64,000 nt of DNA, from the NCBI GenBank assembly GCA_050187875.1, contig JBFWXB010000001.1:1-64000 (forward strand), in the 5' to 3' direction. The translations under genes were made by a program, and so were the position numbers. Shown piece by piece: positions 51,514 through 60,328 of the stretch. A model generated the notes under the pieces. The model did no database searches, was not told where the DNA came from, and saw nothing but the letters and a program-made list of their open reading frames with translations. This DNA comes from JAFKKS01 sp050187875. GTDB lineage: Bacteria; Pseudomonadota; Alphaproteobacteria; Rhizobiales; Xanthobacteraceae. Numbering within the stretch: the stretch's first letter is position 1; each line of letters begins with the position of its first letter.

Positions 51514-52857
51514 TCAGTTCAATTTGATGCCCTGCAAAAGTCCGGTATGCACATCGCCCGCGAGAAATTCCTGCGAGCGCAGTACGGCGATGAGCGCGGG
51601 AATGTTGTGTTTGACGCCCTCGATCGCAAAATCCTCTAGCACCTCGGCAAGCCGCTGGGCGGCTTCTACCCGGGTCGGCGCCTTGACAATGACCTTGGCG
51701 ATCATCGGATCGTAGAACGGCGTGACCTGCCCGCCTTCGGCGTAACCGGTCTCCACTCTCACTCCGTCCCCTTGCGGCGGACGGAAGACGTTCAGCGGGC
51801 CGGGCGACGGGAAGAACCGCTTCGGATCCTCCGCGTAGACCCGCGCTTGAATCGCGTGTCCGCTCATTTTCAACGTGCCGTTCAATGTGTCCGTCAGCCG
51901 CTCGCCGGCGGATGAGCGAATCTGCGCCTTGACCAGGTCGACGCCCGTCACTTCCTCGGTGACGCCATGTTCCACCTGCAGGCGCGTGTTCATTTCAAGG
52001 AAATGGAAGCCGCCGTCGGGCGCCATAAGCATCTCGACGGTGCCGATATTGTCATAGCCGATACGCGCGAGCGTGGCGCAGATCTCCGCGCCGATTTCAT
52101 TCGCCGCTTCACGCGAAAGCCCCGGCGCCGGCGCCTCTTCGATGACCTTCTGGTGGCGGCGCTGCACGGAACAATCGCGCTCGAAGAGGTGACGCACCGT
52201 TCCATGATGATCGGCGAGAACCTGGAATTCCACGTGCCGCGGACGTTCCACGAGTCGCTCCAGATAGAGGTCCGCGTTGCTGAAACCGCGTTGCGCCATC
52301 GAGGCGGCGCGCTCGATCGCCGGAATCAATTCGCCCGCATGCCGCGCAGCAATCATGCCGATGCCGCCGCCACCGCCGGCGGGTTTCACCAAGATCGGAT
52401 AGCCAATCTTCTCCGCCGCCGCCGTGACGGCGGCCGGATCGTTTGGAAGGACGCCGGACCCTGAACCGATCGACATGCCATGCCGGCTCATCAGATCGCG
52501 GGCCTTGGTCTTATGTCCCATCGCGTCGATCAGAGCGGGAGCCGGCCCGATGAAATGGATCCCTTCGGCTTCGACGCGTTGCGCGAACGCGGAATTCTCC
52601 GAAAGGAATCCGTATCCAGGGTGGATGGCGTCGGCGCCGCTGCGACGCGCGACATCGAGCAGCTTATCCATATCGAGATAGCTTTCGCGCGCCATTGCCG
52701 GACCGATCGCGAATGCTTCACTCGCCTGCTGAAGATAAGGCGCCTCGCAATCCGCCTCGGAGAAGACTGCAACCGACGCGATCCCCATTTCGTTCAGCGC
52801 CCGGATAACCCGAGAGGCGACCGCACCACGATTAGCGACGAGGACCTTGTTGAACAT
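51514..52857 (-). CDS. Biotin carboxylase subunit of an acyl-CoA carboxylase
   Basis: 447-residue ATP-grasp enzyme that carboxylates biotin using bicarbonate. The N-terminal domain is FNKVLVANRGAVASRVIRALNEMGI; the phosphate loop is KPAGGGGGIGM; HHGTVRHLFERDCSVQRRHQKVIEEAPAPGL and MLMAPDGGFHFLEMNTRLQVEHGVTEEVTGVDLV carry the metal and bicarbonate residues. The C-terminal GHAIQARVYAEDPKRFFPSPG is typical. No fused biotin domain is present, consistent with the separate carrier next door. Confidence 0.95.
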   Translation of the reverse strand: MFNKVLVANRGAVASRVIRALNEMGIASVAVFSEADCEAPYLQQASEAFAIGPAMARESYLDMDKLLDVARRSGADAIHPGYGFLSENSAFAQRVEAEGIHFIGPAPALIDAMGHKTKARDLMSRHGMSIGSGSGVLPNDPAAVTAAAEKIGYPILVKPAGGGGGIGMIAARHAGELIPAIERAASMAQRGFSNADLYLERLVERPRHVEFQVLADHHGTVRHLFERDCSVQRRHQKVIEEAPAPGLSREAANEIGAEICATLARIGYDNIGTVEMLMAPDGGFHFLEMNTRLQVEHGVTEEVTGVDLVKAQIRSSAGERLTDTLNGTLKMSGHAIQARVYAEDPKRFFPSPGPLNVFRPPQGDGVRVETGYAEGGQVTPFYDPMIAKVIVKAPTRVEAAQRLAEVLEDFAIEGVKHNIPALIAVLRSQEFLAGDVHTGLLQGIKLN

Positions 52858-52864
52858 GGAAGCC

Positions 52865-54394
52865 TCAACTGCTGGTCGGCCACACCCTCAGCAGGTGCTG
52901 GCCGACGCCTTGCGTGAGGCGAAGCTGGTGGACTTTGAGGAGACGGATGAGATGATCGCGCGTCTCATGCGGCGGCACGACATGCTGCACGGCATACATG
53001 GAGGCCGCGCCCCACACCTCATTTTCCTGTTCCATGGCCGCGAGACGCTCATCGAAGCCGGGGTCGCCCGGCTTGAGGCCATGGACGACGCGCACGGCAA
53101 AGGCCGGCGTCATGAAACTGATTTCGGCCGTTGGCCAGGCCGCCACCTCATCGGAATTCCGGCCGCCGCCCATGTTCAGATAGGCTTGTCCGTAGGTCTT
53201 GCGCAGGATGACCGACAGCTTCGGCACGGTGACGAGCTGAAGCGCATTCATGAAGTTGACGATCTTGCCAGTGGCACGGCGCAACTCCGCCTCGGCTCCG
53301 ATCATGAAGCCCGGTGTGTCAACGAGCGTGATGATCGGAATGTTGAAGCTGTCGCAGAGAACGAGAAAATCGATGATCTTGTCGCAAGCATCGGTATCGA
53401 GCGCGCCGCCTTTGACCAACGGGTTGTTGGCGATGAACCCGACGGTCTGGCCGTCGAGCCTGGCGAGCGCAGTCACAGCGACCTTGCCGAAGCGTGCCTT
53501 GAGTTCGAAGACGGAATCCGCGTCGGCGATCGCACGCACGATCTTGCGCATGTCGTAAACTTGCGTACGGCTTTGCGGGAGCGTGTCGGCGATCCGATCC
53601 ATATCCGCACCCGAGCCTGCCGGAACGGGCGCACGCGGGGGCGTCTCATTGTGATGCGAGGGCAAGTAGCTCAGGAAACGCTTGATCGCATCGAGCGCTT
53701 CCTCGTCGGTATCGACCACCATGTCGACCATGCCGGTGACTTCTGCATGGATGCGCCATCCGCCGAGATCTTCCGGTGCGACCTTCTGGTTGGTCGCCAT
53801 TTCGACGAGACTCGGACTGGACACGGCCATCACAGCACCCTTGCGCATCACGCTGAAGTCCGAGCAACAGTTGTAGAGAAACGACGAGCCGTAGCAGTAA
53901 CCCAGGATCGCCGACGCCCAGGGCGTTTCGCGCGTGCGGCGGTATTGCGTGGGATCGTTGCCCAGCATGGTGCCCATGCCGCGCGCGCCCTGATTGTCGG
54001 GGAGCCGCGCGCCCGACGATTCGCCGAGCCACACCATCGGCAGGCCGCGCTCCGTCGCGACGCGGCGCATCTGCGCGATCTTGCGCATATTGGTCAGGCT
54101 GCTCGACGCGCCCTTCACGGTGAAGTCGTTCGACACCACGACGATTTCACGACCGTCGATGCGGCCATAGCCAGTCAGTTTGCCATCGCCCGGCGTGCTT
54201 TCGCTGTCCTCCGGCCGCACCGATTGCGTGAGCAATCCGGACTCGTAGAACGAGCCTTCATCGAGAAGATAATCCATGCGGGATCGCGCATTGAGAATGC
54301 CTTGCTCGGCACGGCGCGCGAGCTTCTCAGGCCCGCCCATCGCGAGAGCTGCTGCGATGCGCCGTTGATGCTTTGTCGACAGAGCGTCGTGCAT
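52865..54394 (-). CDS. Acyl-CoA carboxylase carboxyltransferase subunit (first copy)
   Basis: 509-residue carboxyltransferase. Landmarks are NDFTVKGASSSLTNMRKIAQM, GLPMVWLGESSGARLPDNQGARGMGTM and TVGFIANNPLVKGGALDTDACDKIIDFLVLCDSFNIPIITLVDTPGFMIGAEAE, with a C-terminal LNMGGGRNSDEVAAWPTAEISFMTPAFAVRVVHG. It is a paralogue of the 49705-51270 product but differs at substrate-facing segments. The stop is 7 bases before the biotin carboxylase start. Substrate acyl group is unknown; CaiB-type activation upstream suggests an imported acid. Confidence 0.9.
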   Translation of the reverse strand: MHDALSTKHQRRIAAALAMGGPEKLARRAEQGILNARSRMDYLLDEGSFYESGLLTQSVRPEDSESTPGDGKLTGYGRIDGREIVVVSNDFTVKGASSSLTNMRKIAQMRRVATERGLPMVWLGESSGARLPDNQGARGMGTMLGNDPTQYRRTRETPWASAILGYCYGSSFLYNCCSDFSVMRKGAVMAVSSPSLVEMATNQKVAPEDLGGWRIHAEVTGMVDMVVDTDEEALDAIKRFLSYLPSHHNETPPRAPVPAGSGADMDRIADTLPQSRTQVYDMRKIVRAIADADSVFELKARFGKVAVTALARLDGQTVGFIANNPLVKGGALDTDACDKIIDFLVLCDSFNIPIITLVDTPGFMIGAEAELRRATGKIVNFMNALQLVTVPKLSVILRKTYGQAYLNMGGGRNSDEVAAWPTAEISFMTPAFAVRVVHGLKPGDPGFDERLAAMEQENEVWGAASMYAVQHVVPPHETRDHLIRLLKVHQLRLTQGVGQHLLRVWPTSS

Positions 54395-54408
54395 CTATTC
54401 CGTTCCCT

Positions 54409-55632
54409 TCACGCAACAGCCGCGTGCGTAGCTGCCTCCTCGATTGACCGCACGACGCCCGAAGCAGCCAGATCGCAAATGCGTGCGTCGGTGAAGCCGA
54501 GGACATCCTTGAGCACCGCGCTGGTGTCCTGGCCGACGAGCCCGCCGGCATGCAAGATGGCGCCGGGCGTATCGGACAGTTTCGGGACGACGCCAGCCAG
54601 CGTCACCGTTCCAATCTGCGAATCCCCGACCTCGACCAGCATATCGCGAGCGCGATAATGCGGATCAGCGTAAATGTCGGCGACGTCATAGATGCGAGAC
54701 GCCGGGACGCCGGCTTCGTGCAGGCGCCGCTCCACGTCGTCCAGATCCTGCGCCGCGGTCCAGCACCCGATGAGGTCGTCCAACGCGTCCTCATTGGCGG
54801 AGCGTGCAACCGCCGTCTTGAAGCGTGCATCGTCGGCTAAGGCGCTTTGGCCCATCGCGCCGGCGAGCCGCACGAAAACGCTGTCAGACATCGCGGTGAT
54901 GTGGATGTGACGATTGTCGCGTGTGAGATAAAGATTGTTCGGCGTCGAGTCCGGCAGTCGTGAGCCGGCGCGCTGCGCTGAAATGCCGAGCTTGCCGAAG
55001 ACCGGCACGTGCGGCTCGATCAAGGAGAAGGCGCTTTCGTAAAGCGCCGCATCGACCACTTGTCCACGGCCGGTACGGTCGCGTGCCTGGATCGCCATGA
55101 CCGCGCCGAACGCGGCATAGAGGCCCGTCACTTCGTCAGTCAATGACGTATTGATGCGGCCGGGCGGCCGGTCCGGATGGCCGGTGAGATGGCGCAAGCC
55201 GCTCATCGCTTCTCCGATCACACCGTAACCGGCACGATCGCGATAGGGCCCGTTCTGGCCGAAGCCACTGATACGCACCATCACAAGCTTTGGGTTTGCG
55301 GCGCTCAGAACATCGTAGCCGAGCCCCCAGCGCTCCATCGTGCCGGGGCGGAAGTTTTCAATCAGAACATCGGCGCGCTCCGCCATGGCGCGCACAAGTT
55401 CGCGGCCTTCGGTTCGGCGCAGGTCGATGGCGATCAGACGCTTGTTGCGAAAAATGCTTGCGGCATAGAGCGAACGCCCGTCCACGCGCTTGCTCATGGT
55501 CCGGACGGGATCGCCTTCCGGTGGCTCGACCTTCACGACCTCAGCGCCGAAGTCCGCCAGCAGGCGCCCGCAAAACGGGCCCGCCACGCTCGAGCCGATT
55601 TCGATGACCCGGAAACCTTGCAGAGGACCCAC
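54409..55632 (-). CDS. CaiB/BaiF-family CoA-transferase
   Basis: 407-residue class III CoA-transferase starting at GTG 55632 behind GGAAG. It has FRVIEIGSSVAGPFCGRLLADFGAEVVKVEPPEGDPVR, DVLIENFRPGTMERWGLGYDVLSAANPKLVMVRISGFGQNGP and RAGYGVIGEAMSGLRHLTGHPDRPPG. The match to the enzyme at 43193-44440 is strong along the whole length, so the two act on related acids. It is the first gene of the nine-gene carboxylase operon and would supply the acyl-CoA for carboxylation. Confidence 0.92.
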   Translation of the reverse strand: MGPLQGFRVIEIGSSVAGPFCGRLLADFGAEVVKVEPPEGDPVRTMSKRVDGRSLYAASIFRNKRLIAIDLRRTEGRELVRAMAERADVLIENFRPGTMERWGLGYDVLSAANPKLVMVRISGFGQNGPYRDRAGYGVIGEAMSGLRHLTGHPDRPPGRINTSLTDEVTGLYAAFGAVMAIQARDRTGRGQVVDAALYESAFSLIEPHVPVFGKLGISAQRAGSRLPDSTPNNLYLTRDNRHIHITAMSDSVFVRLAGAMGQSALADDARFKTAVARSANEDALDDLIGCWTAAQDLDDVERRLHEAGVPASRIYDVADIYADPHYRARDMLVEVGDSQIGTVTLAGVVPKLSDTPGAILHAGGLVGQDTSAVLKDVLGFTDARICDLAASGVVRSIEEAATHAAVA

Positions 55633-55719
55633 GCTTCCATCCCGGCATCTTTGTTATTTTGTGCATGCTGCCACTCGTAAATTTGAGTGTCAACAAACCG
55701 TATTTGAATCTCGCAACAA

Positions 55720-55735
55720 TATTGTCGACAATATA
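55720..55735. promoter_or_regulatory. ATATTGTCGACAATAT palindrome, GntR (FCD) operator candidate
   Basis: A perfect 16-base palindrome with core TTGTCGACAA, which fits the TNGT-N-ACNA form of FadR/FCD-type GntR sites. It lies 88 bases upstream of the carboxylase operon start in an AT-rich stretch. The GntR gene at 57062-57814 is the obvious candidate binder. The 267-base interval 55633-55899 otherwise holds no gene. Confidence 0.6.
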
Positions 55736-55899
55736 ATGATTTGATTTTGCTGACGAATTCTAAGGAGCGCGTCGAACGCGATGAAACCGGAGGACTCCAG
55801 GCGAGCCCATGGGTGCATTCGTTTTCGGTTGTCAAAAACGCATGGCTGCGGGTGACGGCGCAGCCTCACCGTCCGGTGGGATAGCGAAATCGCGAGGGT

Positions 55900-57072
55900 C
55901 TAGATGACGCCGGCAGCGCGCAACGCAGCGATTTCCTGGGTGCGGATTCCCAGTTCGCTCAGCACTTCGTCGGTATCGGCGCCGGGCGCAGGAGGCTCAC
56001 GATCGAGCGTGAACGTGTAGCGGCTCATCTTGATTGGAAACGCGAGCATCGGCCCGGTGGCGCTCTCGTAGATCAGCCCGCGCGCCTGCACATGCGCGTC
56101 AGTCAGAGCCTCTTCGAGTGTCAAAACAGGCGAGGCGCAGGTTTCTTCTTTTTCCAAGAGGTCGCACCAAAAAGCCAGCGGCTGCGCGGCGAACAGCGCA
56201 TCCATCTCCTTGCGAAAAGCGCTTTCGGGCAAGGCGGCTTCGTCGTGGCGCGACTTGAAATCGGGCCGGCCGACCAGTTCGCAGAAGCGCTCCCAAAACT
56301 GCTTCTCCTGCGCGGCCAGCGCAATATAGCGTCCGTCAGCGGTCGCATAGATTCCGTACCGGGCCTTGCCGCCGGAATGCGATCCCTTTCCGCGTTCAGC
56401 CGCCCTACCCGTCTCCAGAAGGTTGGCGAGGGCGAGGACGTTATGCGCAAATACGCTGTCGGTCATGGCGATATCGACGTGACGGCCGAGTCCGGATCGC
56501 TGGGCGTCGACAAGCGCGGCGAGAATTCCCATCGCCGCGCTCAATGTGCCGCCGAGCAGATCGCTGAGCAGGAAGCCGGACATCGCCGGCGCCTCTCCAG
56601 CCCGCCCGACTTCATCGACGACGCCGGTGTACCCGCCGTAGTTCAGGTCGTGGCCTGGACGCAAACGATATGGACCTGTCTGCCCGTAACCGGAGATGGA
56701 GCCGTAGACGAGGCGTGGCTGGACTGCGCGAAGCGCGTCGTAACCAACCCCAAGGCGATCGGCCACACCGGGACGAAAGCTTTCGATGAACACATCGGCC
56801 GTGCGAACGAGCCGCAGCAGAAGGTCGCGTCCTTCGTCCTGTTTCAGATCGAGCCGGATCGCGCGCTTGTTCCGGTTGACCAAGCGCCGGATCGCGGGGC
56901 GGACGTAATCGCCGCGACCGGTGTCCTCGATCTTGATGACGTCGGCGCCCAAATCCGCAAGATGCTGGGCACAAAGTGGCCCCGGAAGTAAGCGGGTCAG
57001 ATCCAAAACGCGGATGCCCGAAAGCGGCTTCCCCGAGCGTTCCTCGCCCGTACCTTCTGGCTCAGAGAACAT
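55900..57072 (-). CDS. CaiB/BaiF-family protein, alpha-methylacyl-CoA racemase-like
   Basis: 390 residues. IRVLDLTRLLPGPLCAQHLADLGADVIKIEDTGRGDYVRP opens the fold, and RLRPGHDLNYGGYTGVVDEVG contains the His-Asp of the AMACR active site (GHDxNY). This gives it a racemase-like signature in contrast to the other two CaiB enzymes here. The C-terminus reads LSELGIRTQEIAALRAAGVI. It overlaps the gntR gene by 11 bases, so regulator and enzyme are one transcript. It may epimerise the alpha-carbon of a branched acyl-CoA before carboxylation or oxidation. Confidence 0.88.
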   Translation of the reverse strand: MFSEPEGTGEERSGKPLSGIRVLDLTRLLPGPLCAQHLADLGADVIKIEDTGRGDYVRPAIRRLVNRNKRAIRLDLKQDEGRDLLLRLVRTADVFIESFRPGVADRLGVGYDALRAVQPRLVYGSISGYGQTGPYRLRPGHDLNYGGYTGVVDEVGRAGEAPAMSGFLLSDLLGGTLSAAMGILAALVDAQRSGLGRHVDIAMTDSVFAHNVLALANLLETGRAAERGKGSHSGGKARYGIYATADGRYIALAAQEKQFWERFCELVGRPDFKSRHDEAALPESAFRKEMDALFAAQPLAFWCDLLEKEETCASPVLTLEEALTDAHVQARGLIYESATGPMLAFPIKMSRYTFTLDREPPAPGADTDEVLSELGIRTQEIAALRAAGVI

Positions 57073-57814
57073 ACTGCTGGAAGCGCTTGAGATCGTCGAT
57101 GGCGCTACGGATGTTCTTCCTTTTCAGGGTTTCCGCTTCTTGAGCATTGCCGCGGCGCATCGCCAGCAAAACTTGGCGATGCTCGCGGATAGCCTTCTCC
57201 GCGCGCCCCGGCAGGATCAAGACACGGCGCATGATCACGCGCGTTTTCTCATGGATGCTGTCCAACATTGCTGCGAGCACCGGGTTTTTCGCAGCCTGAA
57301 TGAAACGCTGGCGCATCGCGGCATTGGCGCGCTCGTAGGCAAGGAAGTCGCCGCCCTCAATCTTCTGCTCCATCGACGGACCGAAGAGCTCGATAAGGTC
57401 GTCCCATGTCTCGGCGGGCGCATTTTGCGTGGCGAGCCGCACGCAAAGACCCTCCAACGCCTCGCGCACGTCGTAGATCTCGAAAACCTGCGTCAGCTCC
57501 AGTCGGTTGACGATCGCGCCGCGATTTGGAACGCGCCGAATGAGCCCGCGAAGCTCCAATGCTGCAAACACTTCGCGAACACGCGCGCGAGAAACGGAAA
57601 ATTCCCGAGCCAACTCCTGCTCGAACAATTTCGCGCCCGGCGGAATTTCATGCGTTGCGATCCGCTCCCGCAACTCATCCAGGAGGTCTCGCTCTGCCCG
57701 GCCGGGCGTGCCGACGCTCGAAGGATCGACGGCAGTCGACGACGGAAGGACCTGCAATGCATCGTCTGGAGGTGTCGACATTCGACGTCTGTTGCGGCCG
57801 CCAACCTTTGCCAT
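57062..57814 (-). CDS. GntR-family regulator (FCD/FadR subfamily)
   Basis: About 250 residues from ATG 57814 (ATG 57781 also possible; both preceded by an Arg/Gly-rich leader). The HTH is LLDELRERIATHEIPPGAKLFEQELAREFSVSRARVREVFAALELRGLIRRVPNRGAIV, and the FCD domain follows with FEIYDVREALEGLCVRLA and IREHRQVLLAMRRG. The loop TTGTC-N9-GACAA at 57826-57844, just ahead of its start, may be an autoregulatory site. It probably represses the AMACR-like gene behind it and the carboxylase operon. Confidence 0.9.
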   Translation of the reverse strand: MAKVGGRNRRRMSTPPDDALQVLPSSTAVDPSSVGTPGRAERDLLDELRERIATHEIPPGAKLFEQELAREFSVSRARVREVFAALELRGLIRRVPNRGAIVNRLELTQVFEIYDVREALEGLCVRLATQNAPAETWDDLIELFGPSMEQKIEGGDFLAYERANAAMRQRFIQAAKNPVLAAMLDSIHEKTRVIMRRVLILPGRAEKAIREHRQVLLAMRRGNAQEAETLKRKNIRSAIDDLKRFQQYVL

Positions 57815-58050
57815 CCTCGATCCTCTTGTCGCGTCGGCGGACAATCTACGCGTCGGACCAGGGCCATCGGCGCCTTCTATCAAATGAGAACGCTTCTGGG
57901 GAGGTCCAGTAACTACGAGGGGCCAGAGCGCCGGGCCCTGGAAATCAACAAGAGCCTGATCTTATAGCGATAGCAGAATATGCGCGTCAGATTTCATTTT
58001 GAGGCTCTAAGGGGGCAAATGACGCGCACAGCGGCGTCCCGAACGAAAAT

Positions 58051-58608
58051 TTGCTTGAAGACCCGCAGAGAGCAGTATTTGGCGGAGCGCGGACCGGCTC
58101 GCCGATCGCCGCCGAAGCCTTGCGTCGGATCGCCGAGCTCTATGCGATCGAAGCGTCGATCCGCGGTCGCTCCGCCGTGCAACGCAAGAAGATGCGCAAT
58201 GCCAAGTCGCGGCCACTTGTCGCGGCGATGAAGCCCTGGCTCCAGACGCAGCTGGCGCGCATTCCCGGGCGCAGCGGCCTAGCCGAGGCGATCCGTTATG
58301 CGATCGCCGTTGGTCAGCGCTGTGCCGCTTCCTCGACGACGGTCGCATCGAGCTCGACAACAATCCCGTCGAGCGTGCGATCAGGCCGATCGCGCTGGGG
58401 CGCAAGAACCACCTCTTCGCCGGTTCTGACGGCGGCGCCGCTCGCTGGGCGACCGTGTGTGCTCCCTCATCACCACCGCAAAGCTCCATGACGTCGAGCC
58501 GTTTGCCTATCTCAAAGACATTCTCGAGCCATGAGCGACGGCCATCCCATCAGCCGGCTCGACGAACTCCTGCCGTGGAATTGGCAGAAAACCCTCGCCA
58601 AGCATTGA
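58051..58608 (+). mobile_element. IS66-family transposase (TnpC) 3' remnant with frameshifts
   Basis: The C-terminal third of an IS66 TnpC. The first frame gives GSPIAAEALRRIAELYAIEASIRGRSA and the following PLVAAMKPWLQTQLARIPGRSGLAEAIRYA. Near 58310 the frame changes to RWSALCRFLDDGRIELDNNPVERAIRPIALGRKNHLFAG, the conserved IS66 terminus. A GTGTGT expansion at 58455-58460 shifts it again before SLITTAKLHDVEPFAYLKDILE. The final codons AAG-CAT-TGA end at 58608. The N-terminal part, zinc finger and most of the DDE core are gone, so it is dead. Confidence 0.85.
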
Positions 58609-58628
58609 TGAACGTGCAACGGCTGGAT

Positions 58629-58656
58629 GCTTACCGAAAGCGTGCGCTTCGTAAGC
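58629..58656. repeat. Abutting IS66-type terminal repeats (GCTTAC ... GTAAGC)
   Basis: GCTTAC at 58629-58634 and GTAAGC at 58651-58656 are complementary, with imperfect pairing between them. IS66 elements end in 5'-GTAA, so this looks like the right end of one element facing the left end of the next, about 20 bases after the TnpC stop and 80 bases before the TnpA-like start. Confidence 0.55.
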
Positions 58657-58734
58657 GTCGATTTCTTGCACAGTTGTTCAGTTCGCACAGACACGATCTG
58701 TTCTCGCTCTCGATTTGCAGATTGGGAGAGCGAG

Positions 58735-58980
58735 ATGGCGGAGGAGAAGCGATCGTGGGCGCGTCAGCACGAGGCGTTCCGGCGAGCGCACCATCAGGCG
58801 CGGAAGCGCAGTGACTTGAATCAACGAGGGTATGCCGCAAATTCCGAGCGCAAGCTGCTGTATCGGCGTGGCGAGCCAACTCATGGGCGCTCACCCGCAC
58901 GACGGGATAGTGACCGCGTAGCCCTTCGTGCAGGAAGCCTGCCAATGCCGCCCGCAGCGCCGGTCATCAAGATGCGATGA
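58735..58980 (+). pseudogene. IS66-family TnpA-like fragment with internal deletion
   Basis: An 81-codon frame starting at ATG 58735. SWARQHEAFRRAHHQARKRSDLNQRGYAA is the helix-turn-helix start of the IS66 accessory protein TnpA; the text then jumps to SERKLLYRRGE, which lies much further along in intact copies, implying an internal deletion. What follows (PTHGRSPARRDSDRV to the stop) is not recognisable. It is the 5' part of a second, nearly deleted IS66 element adjoining the first. Confidence 0.7.
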
Positions 58981-59023
58981 TAGGATTCACCGCTGCGCGC
59001 CTCTATTGAATGCGCATATGGCG

Positions 59024-60256
59024 TCAGACCTGGCTCAGTTTGAGTACGGCCTCAAACATGACCTCGCAACCTGTCGCGAGGTCTTCCGGACTCGTATACT
59101 CTGCCTCATTGTGGCTGAGACCGTCCTTGCTCGGCACGAACAGCATCGCGGTCGGAACCACCATCGACACCGGAATCGCGTCGTGGCCAGCGCCGCTCGA
59201 CATCATTGGGAATTTCAATCCGAGTGACTTCGCGGCACCCGTCAAAGCAGAGACACAGAGCGGGTCGAAACGCCGCGCCGGCACGCTCCAATAAACGTGC
59301 GATTCCATTTTGAGCTTACCGGCAGCCGCTTCCCGCTCGAAGACGGTCTTCAACTTGGCCGTCATGCCGTCTAGCGACTCTTGCGAGGTGTGGCGGCAAT
59401 CGGCGGTCAACGCGACGCGGCTCGCAACCACGCTGCGTACGTTGGGCGTGATCCGCATATGGGCGACCGTCGCACGCCCGTTCGGCTCGTACTGGTTCGC
59501 AAGCTCGTTGACAGCGATCGCGATCTTAGAGGCGGCAAGCAGCGCATCGCGCCGGCGTCCGGTCGGCGTGGTGCCGGTGTGCGCTTCCTGTCCGGTCAGG
59601 ATCACCTCGAAAGCATTGATGCCCATCGATCCGTCAACGATGCCGACAGGACATTTCGTCTCTTCGAGCACCGGACCTTGCTCGATATGCGCTTCGATGT
59701 AGGCCTTCGCCTTGCGGCCGGTGACGGGCGCCTGCCCGAGATAACTGATCGCGCGCAGCTCGTCGCCGAGGCGTTTCCCGTCGAGATCTTCCCGCGCCAG
59801 TCCCTCTTGCAGCGGAACGTTGCCAGCGAAAACCTCCGCGCCTAGCGACGACGGCTGGAAACGACATCCCTCCTCGTTCGTCCAATTGACGACCTCAAGC
59901 GGGTGATCCGTCTCGATCTCATGATCGTTCAGATAGCGGATGATCTCCAGGCCCGTGAGCACGCCGAACGCGCCGTCGAATTTTCCGCCCGTCGGCTGCG
60001 TGTCGAGATGGCTGCCGATCATCACCGGCGGCAAGTCGTTGCGGCGGCCGCGGCGGCGCGCATACATGTTGCCGATCTGATCGACTTCCACCTCAAGGCC
60101 CGCCTCGCGGCACCACGCCGCGAACTGATCGCGGCCGGCGCCATCCTCGCGCGTCGCAGCGAGCCGGCAGACGCCGCCGTTCGACAAGGCACCGATCTTG
60201 GCCAAGTCCATGTGGCTTTGCCACAGCCGGTCGGCATCAATCCTGAGCTTCGCCAT
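59024..60256 (-). CDS. Zn-dependent M20-family N-carbamoyl-L-amino acid hydrolase / allantoate amidohydrolase-like
   Basis: 410 residues from ATG 60256 (GGAG upstream). Metal ligands of the family are visible: His83 (MIGSHLDTQPTGG), Asp94 (GKFDGAFGV), the Glu pair 128-129 (NWTNEEGCRF), a His in EAHIEQGPVLEE and a His in MSSGAGHDA. The dimerisation-domain residues EAHTGTTP and CRHTSQESLDGM are also present. Characterised relatives hydrolyse N-carbamoyl-L-amino acids, beta-ureidopropionate or allantoate. It gives the window an L-type counterpart to the D-carbamoylase at 11928, though 46 kb away. It is followed by IS66 debris and lies downstream of a bicupin gene in the same direction. Confidence 0.9.
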   Translation of the reverse strand: MAKLRIDADRLWQSHMDLAKIGALSNGGVCRLAATREDGAGRDQFAAWCREAGLEVEVDQIGNMYARRRGRRNDLPPVMIGSHLDTQPTGGKFDGAFGVLTGLEIIRYLNDHEIETDHPLEVVNWTNEEGCRFQPSSLGAEVFAGNVPLQEGLAREDLDGKRLGDELRAISYLGQAPVTGRKAKAYIEAHIEQGPVLEETKCPVGIVDGSMGINAFEVILTGQEAHTGTTPTGRRRDALLAASKIAIAVNELANQYEPNGRATVAHMRITPNVRSVVASRVALTADCRHTSQESLDGMTAKLKTVFEREAAAGKLKMESHVYWSVPARRFDPLCVSALTGAAKSLGLKFPMMSSGAGHDAIPVSMVVPTAMLFVPSKDGLSHNEAEYTSPEDLATGCEVMFEAVLKLSQV

Positions 60257-60328
60257 CGTTCCAACTCCATAACGTCGCGCATGCTCTTGCTGTCGCAATG
60301 AGCGCGCTGACACGGCAATCCATTGGGA

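Noticed and set aside
52847..54658. Plus-strand open frame of 603 codons opposite the first carboxyltransferase
   Set aside because: Antisense shadow; the minus strand encodes an intact carboxyltransferase with conserved motifs.
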